The notes: a model not told the origin generated them from the sequence alone. 64,000 nucleotides of DNA from Paracoccus luteus (GCF_004522155.1 NZ_SDEA01000008.1:81907-145906); one strand, 5' to 3'; shown: positions 19,460-28,982, counted from the stretch's first letter. A program made the numbers and translations.

Positions 19460-20988
19460 AGAAATATCTGATGGCCGGGGTCGGCGGGACGCTGGCCGGC
19501 ATCCTGGTGACGACGCAGCTGGCCGGCCCGCTGATCGCGCAGGAAAGCGGCCGGAACGTGTCGGTCTATGAACAGCTGGACCTGTTCGGCAACATCTTCG
19601 AACGGGTGCGCCAGGATTATGTCGAGCAGGTGGACGACAAGACCCTGATCGAGGCCGCGATCAACGGGATGCTGACCTCGCTGGACCCGCATTCGTCGTT
19701 CCTGTCGGCCAACGACTATGAGGACATGCAGACACAGACCCGCGGCACCTTCGGGGGCCTGGGGATCGAGGTCGGGCAAGAGGACGGGCTGGTCAAGGTC
19801 ATCTCGCCCATCGACGGCACGCCCGCCGCCGAGGCGGGGGTCAAGCCCGGCGATTTCATCACCCATGTGGACGGCGAGCCGCTGATGGGGCTGGGGCTGG
19901 ACGAATCGGTCGACAAGATGCGCGGCCCGATCGGGTCGGAAATCACCATCACCATCCTGCGCGAGGGTGAGGCCGAGCCGTTCGACCTGAAGATCACCCG
20001 CGACACCATCAAGCTGACCGTGGTCAAGACGCGGGTCGAGGGGCACGCGGTCGTGCTGCGCATCGCCACCTTCAACGACGAGACCTATGACACGCTGAAG
20101 GCCGAGATGGACAAGGCCATCGCCGAGGCGGGCGGCATCGACAAGGTCACGGGCTTTGTCGTGGACCTGCGCAACAACCCCGGCGGGCTGCTGGACCAGG
20201 CCATCCGGGTCAGCGACGCGTTCCTGGACAAGGGCGAGATCGTGTCCACCCGCGGCCGCAAGCCCGAGGACAGCGAACGCTGGAACGCCGAGGCGGGCGA
20301 CCTGGCGCAGGGCAAGCCGATGGTCGCCCTGATCAACGGCGGATCGGCCAGCGCGTCGGAGATCGTCACCGGCGCGCTGCAGGACCACCGCCGCGCCATC
20401 GTCGTCGGCACCAAGTCCTTCGGCAAGGGGTCGGTCCAGACGGTGATGCCGGTCACGTCCGACAGCGCGATCCGGCTGACCACGGCGCGCTATTACACGC
20501 CGTCCGGGCGGTCGATCCAGGCGATGGGGATCAACCCCGACATCATCGTCGAACAGCCCCGCCGCGACCCGGCGGACGAGGCGGAGGAGGACGCGCCGAA
20601 GAGCGCCTCGAACTTCAACACCTCGGAAAGCGACCTGCGCGGTGCGCTGAACAACGATTCGATCAGCGACGAGGAAAAGCGCCAGATCGAGGAAGAGGCC
20701 AAGCAGGTCGAGGCGACCGCCAAGCTGCGCGAGGAGGATTACCAGCTGGCCTATGCCGTGGACATCCTCAAGGGACTGGCCGCGGTGGAATACCGCGCCG
20801 CCGACGTCCCCGAGGCCGCCAAGCCCGCCGTCACCGGCGAGAACGCGACGACCGAGGGGGCCGGGGACGCCGGGGCCGACGAACCCGCCGCTGGCGACGC
20901 GCCGGTCACCGCGCCGGTGGACGCCGCCGCGCCGCCCGCGTCGGGCGACGCCCCGCCGCCCGCGCGCCCGGCCGAATCGCGGCCATGA
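19456..20988 (+). CDS. ctpA: C-terminal processing peptidase CtpA (S41 family)
   Basis: 510 residues with an N-terminal membrane/signal segment ([18 protein letters not shown]). A PDZ domain ([16 protein letters not shown] to HVDG) occupies about 95-175. The S41 core includes [15 protein letters not shown] and the catalytic serine in [15 protein letters not shown] near 300, with the general-base lysine in [10 protein letters not shown] near 325. The last ~80 residues are Ala/Pro/Asp-rich. It is a periplasmic protease that trims C-termini, and EnvC-type activators next to it suggest a role in murein hydrolase control. It is coupled by ATGA at both ends. Confidence 0.95.
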   Translation: MKKYLMAGVGGTLAGILVTTQLAGPLIAQESGRNVSVYEQLDLFGNIFERVRQDYVEQVDDKTLIEAAINGMLTSLDPHSSFLSANDYEDMQTQTRGTFGGLGIEVGQEDGLVKVISPIDGTPAAEAGVKPGDFITHVDGEPLMGLGLDESVDKMRGPIGSEITITILREGEAEPFDLKITRDTIKLTVVKTRVEGHAVVLRIATFNDETYDTLKAEMDKAIAEAGGIDKVTGFVVDLRNNPGGLLDQAIRVSDAFLDKGEIVSTRGRKPEDSERWNAEAGDLAQGKPMVALINGGSASASEIVTGALQDHRRAIVVGTKSFGKGSVQTVMPVTSDSAIRLTTARYYTPSGRSIQAMGINPDIIVEQPRRDPADEAEEDAPKSASNFNTSESDLRGALNNDSISDEEKRQIEEEAKQVEATAKLREEDYQLAYAVDILKGLAAVEYRAADVPEAAKPAVTGENATTEGAGDAGADEPAAGDAPVTAPVDAAAPPASGDAPPPARPAESRP

Positions 20989-21506
20989 CCGACGACGGCA
21001 CCTTCGATCCGGCCGAACTCGGCCCGGCCGGCCTGCCCTATCGCCCCTGCGCGGGGGTGGTGCTGGTCAACGGCCGCGGCCAGGTCTTTGCCGGGCACCG
21101 CATCGACAACCCCTCGGACGCCTGGCAGATGCCGCAGGGCGGCATCGACGGGGGCGAGGATGCGCGCGCCGCCGCCCTGCGCGAGCTGCGCGAGGAAACC
21201 GGCATCGACCCCGCCCTGTGCGAGGTGCTGGCCGAGACGCCGGACTGGGTGCGCTATGACCTGCCGCCGGAGCTGGTCGGCCGGATCTGGAAGGGACGGT
21301 TCGGCGGGCAGCGGCAGAAATGGTATCTGGTCCGCTATGACGGCACCGACGACCAGATCGACATCGCGACCGAACACCCCGAGTTCGACTCCTGGCGCTG
21401 GATGACCCCGGCCGAGATCAGCGGCAAGATCGTGCCCTTCAAGCGCGACGTCTATGACCGGGTGTTCACGGCGTTCGCGCCGTGGCTGGACGGGCGGCAG
21501 GACTGA
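20985..21506 (+). CDS. rppH: RNA 5'-pyrophosphohydrolase RppH (Nudix)
   Basis: 173 residues. The Nudix box [21 protein letters not shown] lies at about 50-72, preceded by WQMPQG, and the C-terminus has [10 protein letters not shown] and [10 protein letters not shown], as in RppH/NudH. It removes pyrophosphate from 5'-triphosphorylated RNA and so starts 5'-end-dependent decay. Its start overlaps the ctpA stop (ATGA, 20985-20988), making it the last gene of the gpmI operon. The next gene follows after 154 bases. Confidence 0.93.
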   Translation: MTDDGTFDPAELGPAGLPYRPCAGVVLVNGRGQVFAGHRIDNPSDAWQMPQGGIDGGEDARAAALRELREETGIDPALCEVLAETPDWVRYDLPPELVGRIWKGRFGGQRQKWYLVRYDGTDDQIDIATEHPEFDSWRWMTPAEISGKIVPFKRDVYDRVFTAFAPWLDGRQD

Positions 21507-21660
21507 GCGCCTGCCCGCGCCGCCAGCCGGTCCTGATCGCACCCCATGATTGCGCGGACCCGGTCGCACCGCGCTGATCGCGCGGCCCCCACCGCGCGGC
21601 CTTGATCGCGCGCGCGCTGCCGCTAGGCTGTCGCCGCGCATCAACCCTTGGGGGACAGAC

Positions 21661-23130
21661 ATGTTTCGTTTGCTGACGACCGCCGCGGCGGTCGCGTTTC
21701 TCGCCGGCCCGGCGCTGGCCGCGTCGGACGCGATCAGGCTGGGGATGGTGCTGGAACCGCCGAACCTGGACCCGACCGCAGGCACGGCGGCCGCCATCGA
21801 CGAGGTGGTCTATTCCAACCTGTTCGAGGGGCTGACCAGGTTCGCCCCCGATGGCACCATCGTCCCCGGCCTTGCCGAAAGCTGGCAGGCGTCCCCCGAC
21901 GGCAAGATCTATGATTTCAAGCTGCGGACCGGCGTGACGTTCCATGACGGACAGGGGTTCGACGCGTCCGACGTCGTGTTCACGCTGGACCGGGCGCGGG
22001 CGCCGGATTCGGTCAACGCGCAAAAGGCGCTGTTCGAGCATATCGCCTCGGTCGAGGCGGTCGCCCCCGATCAGGTCCGCGTCACGCTGAACGCGCCCGA
22101 CGGCAACTTCCCGTGGAAGATGGCGTGGGGCGATGCGGTCATGCTGGACCCGGCGTCGGCCGCGAACGCCGCGACCGCGCCGGTGGGCACGGGGCCGTTC
22201 CGCTTTGGCGAATGGACGCAGGGCGACCACATCACGCTGACCGCCTTTGACGGCTATTGGGGCGACAAGCCCGCGCTGAAGACGGCGACGTTCCGCTTCA
22301 TCTCGGACCCCACGGCGGCGTTCGCGGCGATGATGGCGGGCGATATCGACGCCTTTCCGATGTATCCCGCGCCCGAGACGCTGGACCAGATCAAGGCGGA
22401 CCCCCGCTTCAAGGTCATGGTCGGCACGACCGAGGGCGAGACGATCCTGTCCATGAACAACCGCAACGCGCCCCTGAACGATCCCCGCGTGCGCGAGGCG
22501 ATCGCGCTGGCGGTGGACCGGCAGGCGATCATCGACGGGGCGATGTTCGGCTATGGCACGCCCATCGGCAGCCATTTCGCCCCGCACCACCCGGATTATG
22601 TCGATCTGGTCGCAACCTCTCCGCACGACCCCGACCGCGCCCGCGCCCTGCTGGCCGAGGCGGGGGTCGCGGACCTGACGCTGCGCCTGGCGCTGCCGCC
22701 GCCGCCCTATGCCCGCCGCGGCGGCGAGATCCTGGCCGCGCAGCTGCGCGACGTGGGCATCCAGACCCAGACGACGAACATGGAATGGGCGCAGTGGCTG
22801 GAAACGGTATTCAAGAACGCCGATTTCGACCTGACCATCATCAGCCATGTCGAGCCGCTGGACATCGGCATCTATGCCCGCGAGGGCTATTACATCGGCT
22901 ATGACAATGCCGATTTCCGGGCGCTGATGACGAAACTGGACGCGGCCATCGACCCCGCGGAACGCAGCGCCCTGCTGAAGCAGGCGCAGGAAAAGCTGGC
23001 CGCCGACCATCCCGCCGCCTTCCTGTTCCAGCTGGCCCGCACCGGCGTCGCCGACGCCCGGATCGAGGGGTTGTGGGAAAACGCGCCCTCGCCCGCGAAC
23101 GACCTGACCAAGGTCCGCTGGACCGAATGA
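21661..23130 (+). CDS. dipeptide/oligopeptide ABC transporter substrate-binding protein (family 5)
   Basis: 489 residues with a Sec signal peptide (MFRLLTTAAAVAFLAGPALA). The mature part has the SBP family 5 hallmarks: LEPPNLDPTAGTAA, YSNLFEGLTRFAPDG, LAESWQASPDGKIYDFKLR..V.FHDG and VGTGPF. It would capture peptides or similar solutes in the periplasm. No permease gene adjoins it; matching dppB/dppC/dppDF-type genes on the same strand start 6.6 kb downstream (29776). The 154-base leader has loosely repeated CTGATCGCGCG elements. The ligand is unknown. Confidence 0.88.
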   Translation: MFRLLTTAAAVAFLAGPALAASDAIRLGMVLEPPNLDPTAGTAAAIDEVVYSNLFEGLTRFAPDGTIVPGLAESWQASPDGKIYDFKLRTGVTFHDGQGFDASDVVFTLDRARAPDSVNAQKALFEHIASVEAVAPDQVRVTLNAPDGNFPWKMAWGDAVMLDPASAANAATAPVGTGPFRFGEWTQGDHITLTAFDGYWGDKPALKTATFRFISDPTAAFAAMMAGDIDAFPMYPAPETLDQIKADPRFKVMVGTTEGETILSMNNRNAPLNDPRVREAIALAVDRQAIIDGAMFGYGTPIGSHFAPHHPDYVDLVATSPHDPDRARALLAEAGVADLTLRLALPPPPYARRGGEILAAQLRDVGIQTQTTNMEWAQWLETVFKNADFDLTIISHVEPLDIGIYAREGYYIGYDNADFRALMTKLDAAIDPAERSALLKQAQEKLAADHPAAFLFQLARTGVADARIEGLWENAPSPANDLTKVRWTE

Positions 23131-23134
23131 CGGC

Positions 23135-24022
23135 TCAGCGCGGCCGGCGCCAGCCCGCCGGCCGCGCGAACAGCACCAGGTTGCCCGCCAGCGCAAGGGC
23201 CAGCCCGGCGAACCCGGTCCAGTGCCAGCGATACCCCTCGAACAGGGTGGAGATCGTCAGGGCGATGACGGGGAACAGCACCGTCGCATAGGCCGCGCGC
23301 GACGTGCCCATCCGCGCCACCATCATCAGATAGGTGGTAAAGCCGATCACCGACGCGAACACCGCCAGATAGACCAGCGCCGCCAGATAGCGCCCGTCGG
23401 GCGGCGCCACGACCGGCGTGCCGGTGACCGCGACCAGCGCCAGCAGGATCAGCGCCCCATAGCCCATCGACCAGGCGTTGCCCGACATCAGCGGCACCCC
23501 CGCCGCGCTGTTGCGCCGCGACACCATGTTGCCCAGCGAAAAGAACAGCGTGCCCATCACCGCCAGCCCGATGCCGTGCAGCGCCGCAGGGTCGGCGGCC
23601 CCGGCCAGATCGCGCGCGAACAGCAGCCCCACGCCCGCCGCACCCAGCACTGCGGCCAGCGCCACGCGGGCGGTGATCCGCTCGGCAAAGAAGATGCGCG
23701 CGTTCATCGCGTTGAAGATCGTGGCCAGCGAAAAGATCACCGACACCAGCCCCGACGGGATCAGCCCGGCAGCGGCGTAGAAGCACAGGAAATTGAGGCT
23801 GAACAGGCACAGCGCCTGCAGGACCAGGAACGGGTGGTGCCGCCCCGCGGGCCAGCGCAGCCGCCCCGACAGCGCCAGCGCCGCCAGCAGGATCGCCGCC
23901 GCCAGCCCGAACCGATACATCACCGACACCGGCACAGGCACCGGCCCGACCTGCATGCGGATACCGATCCAGGTCGTGCCCCAGACCAGCACGGTCGCCA
24001 CGAACAGCAGGGCGTTGGTCAT
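23135..24022 (-). CDS. EamA/DMT-family membrane exporter
   Basis: 295 residues with ten predicted membrane helices in two EamA repeats. The first begins FVATVLVWGTTWIGIRMQ, and the second around residue 150 begins GIGLAVMGTLFFSLGNMVSRR. DMT exporters of this type move amino acids or other metabolites out of the cell, and the substrate is not evident. The stop lies 4 bases from the stop of the convergent binding-protein gene. The lytic transglycosylase ends just upstream on the same strand (24039), 16 bases away, so the two may be co-transcribed. Confidence 0.85.
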   Translation of the reverse strand: MTNALLFVATVLVWGTTWIGIRMQVGPVPVPVSVMYRFGLAAAILLAALALSGRLRWPAGRHHPFLVLQALCLFSLNFLCFYAAAGLIPSGLVSVIFSLATIFNAMNARIFFAERITARVALAAVLGAAGVGLLFARDLAGAADPAALHGIGLAVMGTLFFSLGNMVSRRNSAAGVPLMSGNAWSMGYGALILLALVAVTGTPVVAPPDGRYLAALVYLAVFASVIGFTTYLMMVARMGTSRAAYATVLFPVIALTISTLFEGYRWHWTGFAGLALALAGNLVLFARPAGWRRPR

Positions 24023-24038
24023 GGTTGCGTCGGCGCCG

Positions 24039-25058
24039 TCAGTTCTTCAGCACGATGCAGCGCCCGCCCGCGGATTTCAGCCGGTTGCAAAAGGCGAACG
24101 CCTCGGTCCGCGAGGAATAGCCGACCTGCGCGGTATAGACCTTGCGCGCGCTGCCGGTCAGCGCCTTGCGGACATAGCCGACGCGCTTGCCGCCCAGGAT
24201 CGGGCGCAGCTGCCGGTTCAGCCGGTTCACCTGCGCCTGCGCACCCGACTGCTTGGGGTGGGACGCGACGATCACCCCCCAGGGCCACACGCGCGAGGGC
24301 GTGCCGAACTCTTTCAGCGTGCGGTTCGCCGCCAGCCTGATGCAGGCGTCGCGAAACGGTTTGGCCTTGTCCAGCCGCAGGTCCAGCGAGGCCGCGTCGG
24401 GCGGGCTGTCGCGCCATTTCCAGGCGGTGTGGCCGGTGATCGCCTCGACGTAATCCTGCGTCTCATAGGGCAGCACGTGGCCGCCGTTGCGGAACCGCGC
24501 GGCCCGCGCCTCGCCGCCGTTATAGGCGACGGCGGCCAGCCCCACGCTGCCGAAACCGTCGATCAGGTCGCGCAGGTAATCGGCCGAGGCGTGGATCGCC
24601 TTGGCCGGGTTGAACGGGTCGTCCAGCTTTCGCATCCGGGCGGTGTCGGGCATGAACTGCGCGATGCCCTGCGCGCCGACGGGAGAGATCGCCTCCGGCT
24701 CGAACAGGCTTTCCTTCCACAGCAGGCGGGCCAGAAAGTTGGGGTCCAGCCGGTTCTCGGTCGCGGCGCGCTCGATGGTGGTGCAGACATCCGCGACATA
24801 GCTGGCCGCCTCGATGCAGCTGCGCGCGTCGGCGGTGCAGCGGCGCGTGGTATTCGCGGCGGGGGCGGGGTCCGCCGCGGCGGGCTGCGGCGCGGCCGCG
24901 GCGGGTGCGACGGCGGCGACCGCCCTGGCGCCGGGCGGGTCGCCCGCGGGTGCATCGGGCACCGCAGCCTGGGACGCCACCGGGGTTTCGGGATCGGCCA
25001 GTTCAGCCCAGGCGGGACCGGCCAGCGCCAGCGCAAGGATCAACGGAATCACACGCAC
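24039..25058 (-). CDS. lytic murein transglycosylase with C-terminal SPOR domain
   Basis: 339 residues. A signal peptide (1-18, ending GPAWA) is followed by an Ala/Pro-rich linker to about 70 and a goose-type SLT domain with the catalytic glutamate in LLWKESLFEPEAISPVGAQG near 115, then IAQFMPDTA and AVAYNGGEARA. The C-terminal ~70 residues (YTAQVGYSSRTEAFAFC to the end) are SPOR-like and may bind denuded glycan at the septum. It cleaves peptidoglycan non-hydrolytically. An L,D-transpeptidase gene lies immediately upstream on the same strand. Confidence 0.87.
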   Translation of the reverse strand: MRVIPLILALALAGPAWAELADPETPVASQAAVPDAPAGDPPGARAVAAVAPAAAAPQPAAADPAPAANTTRRCTADARSCIEAASYVADVCTTIERAATENRLDPNFLARLLWKESLFEPEAISPVGAQGIAQFMPDTARMRKLDDPFNPAKAIHASADYLRDLIDGFGSVGLAAVAYNGGEARAARFRNGGHVLPYETQDYVEAITGHTAWKWRDSPPDAASLDLRLDKAKPFRDACIRLAANRTLKEFGTPSRVWPWGVIVASHPKQSGAQAQVNRLNRQLRPILGGKRVGYVRKALTGSARKVYTAQVGYSSRTEAFAFCNRLKSAGGRCIVLKN

Positions 25059-25140
25059 GCCGGCCCCCAGCGATCACCCTGCCGCAAGCGATAACAACTG
25101 TCCGGCGCAAAGTTAACCCTTTGATGCCGACCCCGGAACG

Positions 25141-25168
25141 ACAAACGCCCCGGCGATGGCCGGGGCGT
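25141..25168 (-). terminator. terminator after the L,D-transpeptidase gene
   Basis: A 10-bp stem (25145-25154 with 25159-25168, 4-base loop) is followed on the minus strand by a short TTTGT. It lies 21 bases past the L,D-transpeptidase stop and separates it from the transglycosylase gene. Confidence 0.65.
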
Positions 25169-25189
25169 CGCCGTGTCGCGGGACAGCCT

Positions 25190-25978
25190 TCAGCGGACCG
25201 GAACGGCGCTTTCGACCACCGGCGCGCCGCTGGCGGGCAGCAGCGCGGCCGTGGTCTGCCCCCCTGCGGGCAGCAGATAGCCGTCCGGCGTCTCGACCAG
25301 CGGCCCTTCCAGCGCGGCGCTTTCGGCCGGGGTGCGGACGCGGACCTTGGCGTTCATCGGCGTCATCTCATACAGGTCCAGGATGTCCTGGTTGAACAGC
25401 CGGATGCACCCGGCCGAGGTCGCCTTGCCGATCGACGACGGGTCCAGCGTGCCGTGGATGCGATACATCGTGTCCTGACCGCCCTGATACAGATACAGCG
25501 CGCGCGATCCCAGCGGGTTGGTCGGGCCGCCCGGCAGGCCGCCGCGGACCGGACCATACAGTTCCGGCTCGGTGCGGACCATGTTCGCGGTGGGCGTCCA
25601 GGACGGCCATGCGGCCTTGCGCCGGATCGTGGCGTTGCCGGCGAAACCGGTCCCGGCGCGCCCGACCGCGATGCCAAAGCGCGTGGCCTCGTTGCCTTCG
25701 TGCACCAGATAAAGGACGCGGGCATAGGGATCGACGACGATCGTGCCGGCCGCCTCGCCGCCGTTATAGGCGACGCGCTGGCGGCGGTTGCGCTCGGTCA
25801 GATAGGCGGGCTTGACCGCCTTGATGTCGATCGGCTCGCCGTTGGGACCGGCATCGGTGCGGGCCTGATAGATGGCGGGCACCGGGGCCGAGGCGGCGGT
25901 CGGCGCGGTGGCGGTGGTCTCGGGGGCGCAGGCGGCAAGGCCCAGCGCCATCGCCAGCATGACGGGTGCGAAACGCAT
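25190..25978 (-). CDS. L,D-transpeptidase (YkuD) lipoprotein
   Basis: 262 residues. The N-terminus is a lipoprotein signal with lipobox LAAC (Cys17). The YkuD domain has the active site HGTLDPSSIGKATSAGCIRL, with the catalytic Cys and flanking His and Arg intact, near residues 165-185. These enzymes form 3-3 cross-links or attach proteins to murein. A tail of ~40 residues, rich in Ala and Pro, follows the domain. It neighbours a lytic transglycosylase on the same strand, a small cell-wall remodelling cluster. Confidence 0.88.
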   Translation of the reverse strand: MRFAPVMLAMALGLAACAPETTATAPTAASAPVPAIYQARTDAGPNGEPIDIKAVKPAYLTERNRRQRVAYNGGEAAGTIVVDPYARVLYLVHEGNEATRFGIAVGRAGTGFAGNATIRRKAAWPSWTPTANMVRTEPELYGPVRGGLPGGPTNPLGSRALYLYQGGQDTMYRIHGTLDPSSIGKATSAGCIRLFNQDILDLYEMTPMNAKVRVRTPAESAALEGPLVETPDGYLLPAGGQTTAALLPASGAPVVESAVPVR

Positions 25979-26268
25979 CGGGTTTCCTTCAAGACGGTCA
26001 GGGCCGGGCGGGCAATGCCTGCGGCCCGAAGGTGGCAGCTTTGGACGTCGGAGGCAGGCGGGGCAGACCGCGCGCCGACTCGGATGGGTCCGTTACGCCG
26101 CGCGCCGGGCGCAAGGTCAAGCAAAGCGGCGCGGAAAAGCCGGCCGCGTGGCAGAAATGTGTCGGCCCGCCCCGGCACCGCCCGCCCGGCTAAGCTGCGG
26201 GCAGGGCGACAGAAAGTTGCCAAAATGTCGCAGGCGGTCCGGCGAATCAAGTTCTCGTGCGCCGCGCC

Positions 26269-26293
26269 GGAACCCCTTGGGGCATGGCTTGTT
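26269..26293 (+). promoter_or_regulatory. EcfG-type general stress promoter of the GlsB-like gene
   Basis: GGAAC (26269-26273), a 17-base spacer, then GTT (26291-26293), matching the alphaproteobacterial EcfG/sigma-T pattern GGAAC-N16/17-GTT. It ends 52 bases before the ATG of a stress-type membrane protein. The rest of the 367-base gap (25979-26268) shows no gene that I can support. Confidence 0.6.
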
Positions 26294-26345
26294 GTCTGCG
26301 CAGGACAGGCGTCCCCGCGGCGCTGCAATCGAAAGGACTGCGTTC

Positions 26346-26627
26346 ATGGGCTTTATCATCGCCATCATCATCGGCGCCATTGCTGGCTGGCTGGCCGGCC
26401 AGATCGTCAAGGGCCACGGCCAGGGCGTCGTGATGAACATCATCGTCGGCATCATCGGCGCGCTGATCGCCAACTTCCTGTTCCCGGCGTTCGGCTGGAA
26501 CATCGGGGCCGCCCCCGCGACGGCAGACAATGCCGTGGTGGGCACCAGCATCCTCGGCTCGATCATCTTCTCGACCATCGGCGCGGTGCTCCTGCTGCTG
26601 GTCCTGCGGCTGTTCAACCGGTCCTGA
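26346..26627 (+). CDS. GlsB/YeaQ/YmgE family stress-response membrane protein
   Basis: 93 residues with three hydrophobic segments (about 2-20, 28-48 and 68-90). The family motif GAIAGWLAGQIVKGHGQG is near the N-terminus, followed by NIIVGIIGALIANFLF. This is a transglycosylase-associated-protein family of small inner-membrane proteins induced by envelope or general stress; the molecular role is unknown. The start ATG follows AAAGGA. The EcfG-type promoter upstream agrees with a general stress regulon gene. Confidence 0.9.
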   Translation: MGFIIAIIIGAIAGWLAGQIVKGHGQGVVMNIIVGIIGALIANFLFPAFGWNIGAAPATADNAVVGTSILGSIIFSTIGAVLLLLVLRLFNRS

Positions 26628-26657
26628 ACCCGCCGGAACCGGACCCGCAATCCCGCG

Positions 26658-26680
26658 ACCCCCGCCCCTTCGGCGGGGGT
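26658..26680 (+). terminator. hairpin terminator after the GlsB-like gene
   Basis: A 9-bp stem ACCCCCGCC (26658-26666) with GGCGGGGGT (26672-26680) and a 5-base loop, followed by a weak T-containing stretch. It lies 30 bases after the stop and just before the convergent gene's stop, so it could serve both strands. Confidence 0.55.
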
Positions 26681-26688
26681 TCGTCTGT

Positions 26689-27036
26689 TCAGCCCGCAAG
26701 CGAACCCCCGATCCCGCGCAGCACGTCGGCCGAGATGTCCACCGCCCGCCGCGGCATCAGCGCCGCGTCCAGCGCCGCCCTGCCCGGCGCGGTCATCCCG
26801 CCCCCCTCGTATCCGACCACCCGGCCCGTGCCCGCGATCCGCGCGACGGCGGGCCACAACCCGTCGCCGCCCCGGTCCACGGCCACGCGGCACCCGGCCG
26901 TGACGACCAGCGCGGCCCCGTCGCCCCCGCCATGCCATGCGATGGCCGCAGCCGACGTCAGCACCGCCACATCGACCCCCCGCCCGTCCATGATCGCCCG
27001 CAAGGCCAGCAGGCGGCCGCCGTCACCCTGTCCCAT
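26689..27036 (-). CDS. short protein resembling a lone creatinase/aminopeptidase P N-terminal domain
   Basis: 115 residues. The pattern RLLALRAIMDGRGVDVAVLT, then a Trp/Gly-rich segment, ALVVTAG, VVGYEGGGMTAPGRAALDAA and finally RAVDISADVLRGI, follows the N-terminal domain of M24-type creatinase/prolidase proteins. The metallopeptidase domain that normally follows is missing, and a stop and a hairpin come directly after. It may be a truncated remnant or a free-standing domain. The start at 27036 is chosen because AAAGGGG precedes it; an ATG six codons upstream lacks a good site. No function is assigned. Confidence 0.5.
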   Translation of the reverse strand: MGQGDGGRLLALRAIMDGRGVDVAVLTSAAAIAWHGGGDGAALVVTAGCRVAVDRGGDGLWPAVARIAGTGRVVGYEGGGMTAPGRAALDAALMPRRAVDISADVLRGIGGSLAG

Positions 27037-27211
27037 CCCGCCCCTTTCGCGCATCCGGCCAGAATGCGCGGGCCGGGGCTTTCGTCAACCTGCGGGCCGC
27101 AGCCACCACCCGCGCAGCCTTTGCGCGGAATGGATTCTCCTGGCCCAAATACTCATCTTTTTTCGCGGCCGCGCTGATTGTCCCCGCCTGCGCCGCTGCT
27201 AGGGTGGCGCC

Positions 27212-28846
27212 ATGCGACCGCAATCCTCGACCCTGGCGCCGTTCCGCCACAAGGCGTTCCGCACCCTCTGGGCGGCCACGCTGGTGTCGAACTTCGGCGG
27301 GCTGGTGCAGGCGGTGGGCGCGGCCTGGCTGATGACGCAGCTGACCGACAGCGCGACGCTGATCGCGCTGGTGCAGGCGTCCAACACCCTGCCGATCATG
27401 CTGTTCGCGCTGGTATCGGGGGCGCTGGCCGACATCTTCGACCGCCGCCGCCTGCTGCTGGCGGCGATCGGGGTGATGGCGGGCGGGTCGCTGCTGCTGG
27501 CCGCCGCCGCCTGGCTGGGCTGGCTTGCACCGTGGAGCCTCTTGGCCTTCACCTTCGTCATCGGCATGGGGCAGGCGCTCTACAACCCGCCGTGGCAGGC
27601 GAGCGTGGGCGACCTGGTGCCGCGCGCCGATGTGCCGGCGGCGGTGACGCTGAACTCGGTCGGGTTCAACCTGATGCGGTCGGTGGGTCCGGCGGCGGGC
27701 GGGCTGATCGTCGCGGGGTTCGGCGCGGCGGCGGCATTCGCCGTCAACGCCGCCAGCTATCTGCCGCTGCTGGGGGCGATGCTGCGCTGGCAGCCGCCCG
27801 TCCGGCCCCGCACCGTCGCGCCGGAACCGCTGGGTCCGGCCTTGGCGGCCGGGCTGCGCTATGTCGCGCTGTCGCCCAACCTGATGCGGGTGCTGGCGCG
27901 GGCCTCGCTGTTCGGCATGTCGGCGGTGTCGGTGCTGGCGCTGCTGCCGCTGATCGCGACCAGCCACCCTGCGGGCGGTTCGCTGACGCTGGGCCTGCTG
28001 CTGGGCTGCTATGGCATAGGCGCGATCAGCGGGGCCGCGCTGAACACCCGCATCCGCGCAAGGCTCAGCAACGAAAGCGTCGTCCGGCTGGCGTTCGCGC
28101 TGTTCGCGCTGTCCTGCGTGGCGCTGGCGCTGACCGACAACGCCTGGCTGCAGGGGCTGGCCCTGCTGCCCGCGGGCGCCAGCTGGGTGATGGCGCTGTC
28201 GCTGTTCAACGTGACGGTGCAGCTGTCCACCCCGCGCTGGGTCGTGGCCCGCGCGCTGGCGCTGTATCAGACGGCGACGTTCGGGGGCATGGCGCTGGGG
28301 TCGGGGCTGTGGGGCGCCATCGCGGGCGCGTGGTCGGTCGATCACGCCCTGCTGGGGGCGGCGGCGCTGCTGGTCGTGGGGGCGCTGGTCGGGCACTGGT
28401 TCAGCCAGCCCGAATACGGCACGCTGGACCTGGACCCGGTTAACCGGTTCCGCGAACCCTCGCTGGCGCTGGACCTGCGGGGCCGGTCGGGGCCGATCAT
28501 GGTCATGGTCGATTACCGCATCGCGCCCCGGGACACGCCGGCCTTTCTGCGGCTGATGGCGCTGCGCCGCAACATCCGCCGCCGCGACGGGGCGCGCAAC
28601 TGGGCGCTGCTGCGCGATCTGGAAAACCCGGAAACGTGGTCGGAATCCTATCACATCGCGACCTGGGACGAATACGTCCGCCACAACCTGCGCCGCACCA
28701 AGTCGGACAACATCGTCGGCGAAAAGCTCAGCGCGCTGCACCAGGGCGAGGATGCCCCCCAGGTCCACCGCATGATCGAGCGGCACAGCGTCAGCCCCGC
28801 CGACGACCTGCCGCTGATCGGCCGGATCGAGGTGCCGGGGTCGTGA
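27212..28846 (+). CDS. MFS exporter (MFS_3/EntS-like) with C-terminal soluble domain
   Basis: 544 residues. About twelve membrane helices occupy 15-400, with the family motif GALADIFDRRRLL between helices 2 and 3 and FNLMRSVGPAAGG in the fifth. Residues ~410-544 form a soluble domain (GPIMVMVDYRIAPRDTPAFL, then RDLENPETWSESYHIATWDE) resembling an ABM-type ferredoxin-like domain found at the end of this MFS subfamily. EntS-like members export siderophores or drugs; the substrate here is unknown. An FMN reductase gene follows after 136 bases on the same strand. Confidence 0.83.
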   Translation: MRPQSSTLAPFRHKAFRTLWAATLVSNFGGLVQAVGAAWLMTQLTDSATLIALVQASNTLPIMLFALVSGALADIFDRRRLLLAAIGVMAGGSLLLAAAAWLGWLAPWSLLAFTFVIGMGQALYNPPWQASVGDLVPRADVPAAVTLNSVGFNLMRSVGPAAGGLIVAGFGAAAAFAVNAASYLPLLGAMLRWQPPVRPRTVAPEPLGPALAAGLRYVALSPNLMRVLARASLFGMSAVSVLALLPLIATSHPAGGSLTLGLLLGCYGIGAISGAALNTRIRARLSNESVVRLAFALFALSCVALALTDNAWLQGLALLPAGASWVMALSLFNVTVQLSTPRWVVARALALYQTATFGGMALGSGLWGAIAGAWSVDHALLGAAALLVVGALVGHWFSQPEYGTLDLDPVNRFREPSLALDLRGRSGPIMVMVDYRIAPRDTPAFLRLMALRRNIRRRDGARNWALLRDLENPETWSESYHIATWDEYVRHNLRRTKSDNIVGEKLSALHQGEDAPQVHRMIERHSVSPADDLPLIGRIEVPGS

Positions 28847-28982
28847 CCGATCCTTGACCGGGCGTTCGTCCCGGGGTTGTCGGGGCGCGTCTCGCATCGC
28901 ACGGGCCGCGCCATCGCTGCGGCGGCCTTGTCCCCGCCCGGCCGGCCCCGTATCCACGCCGAAACTTCCGAAAGGGCAAGAC

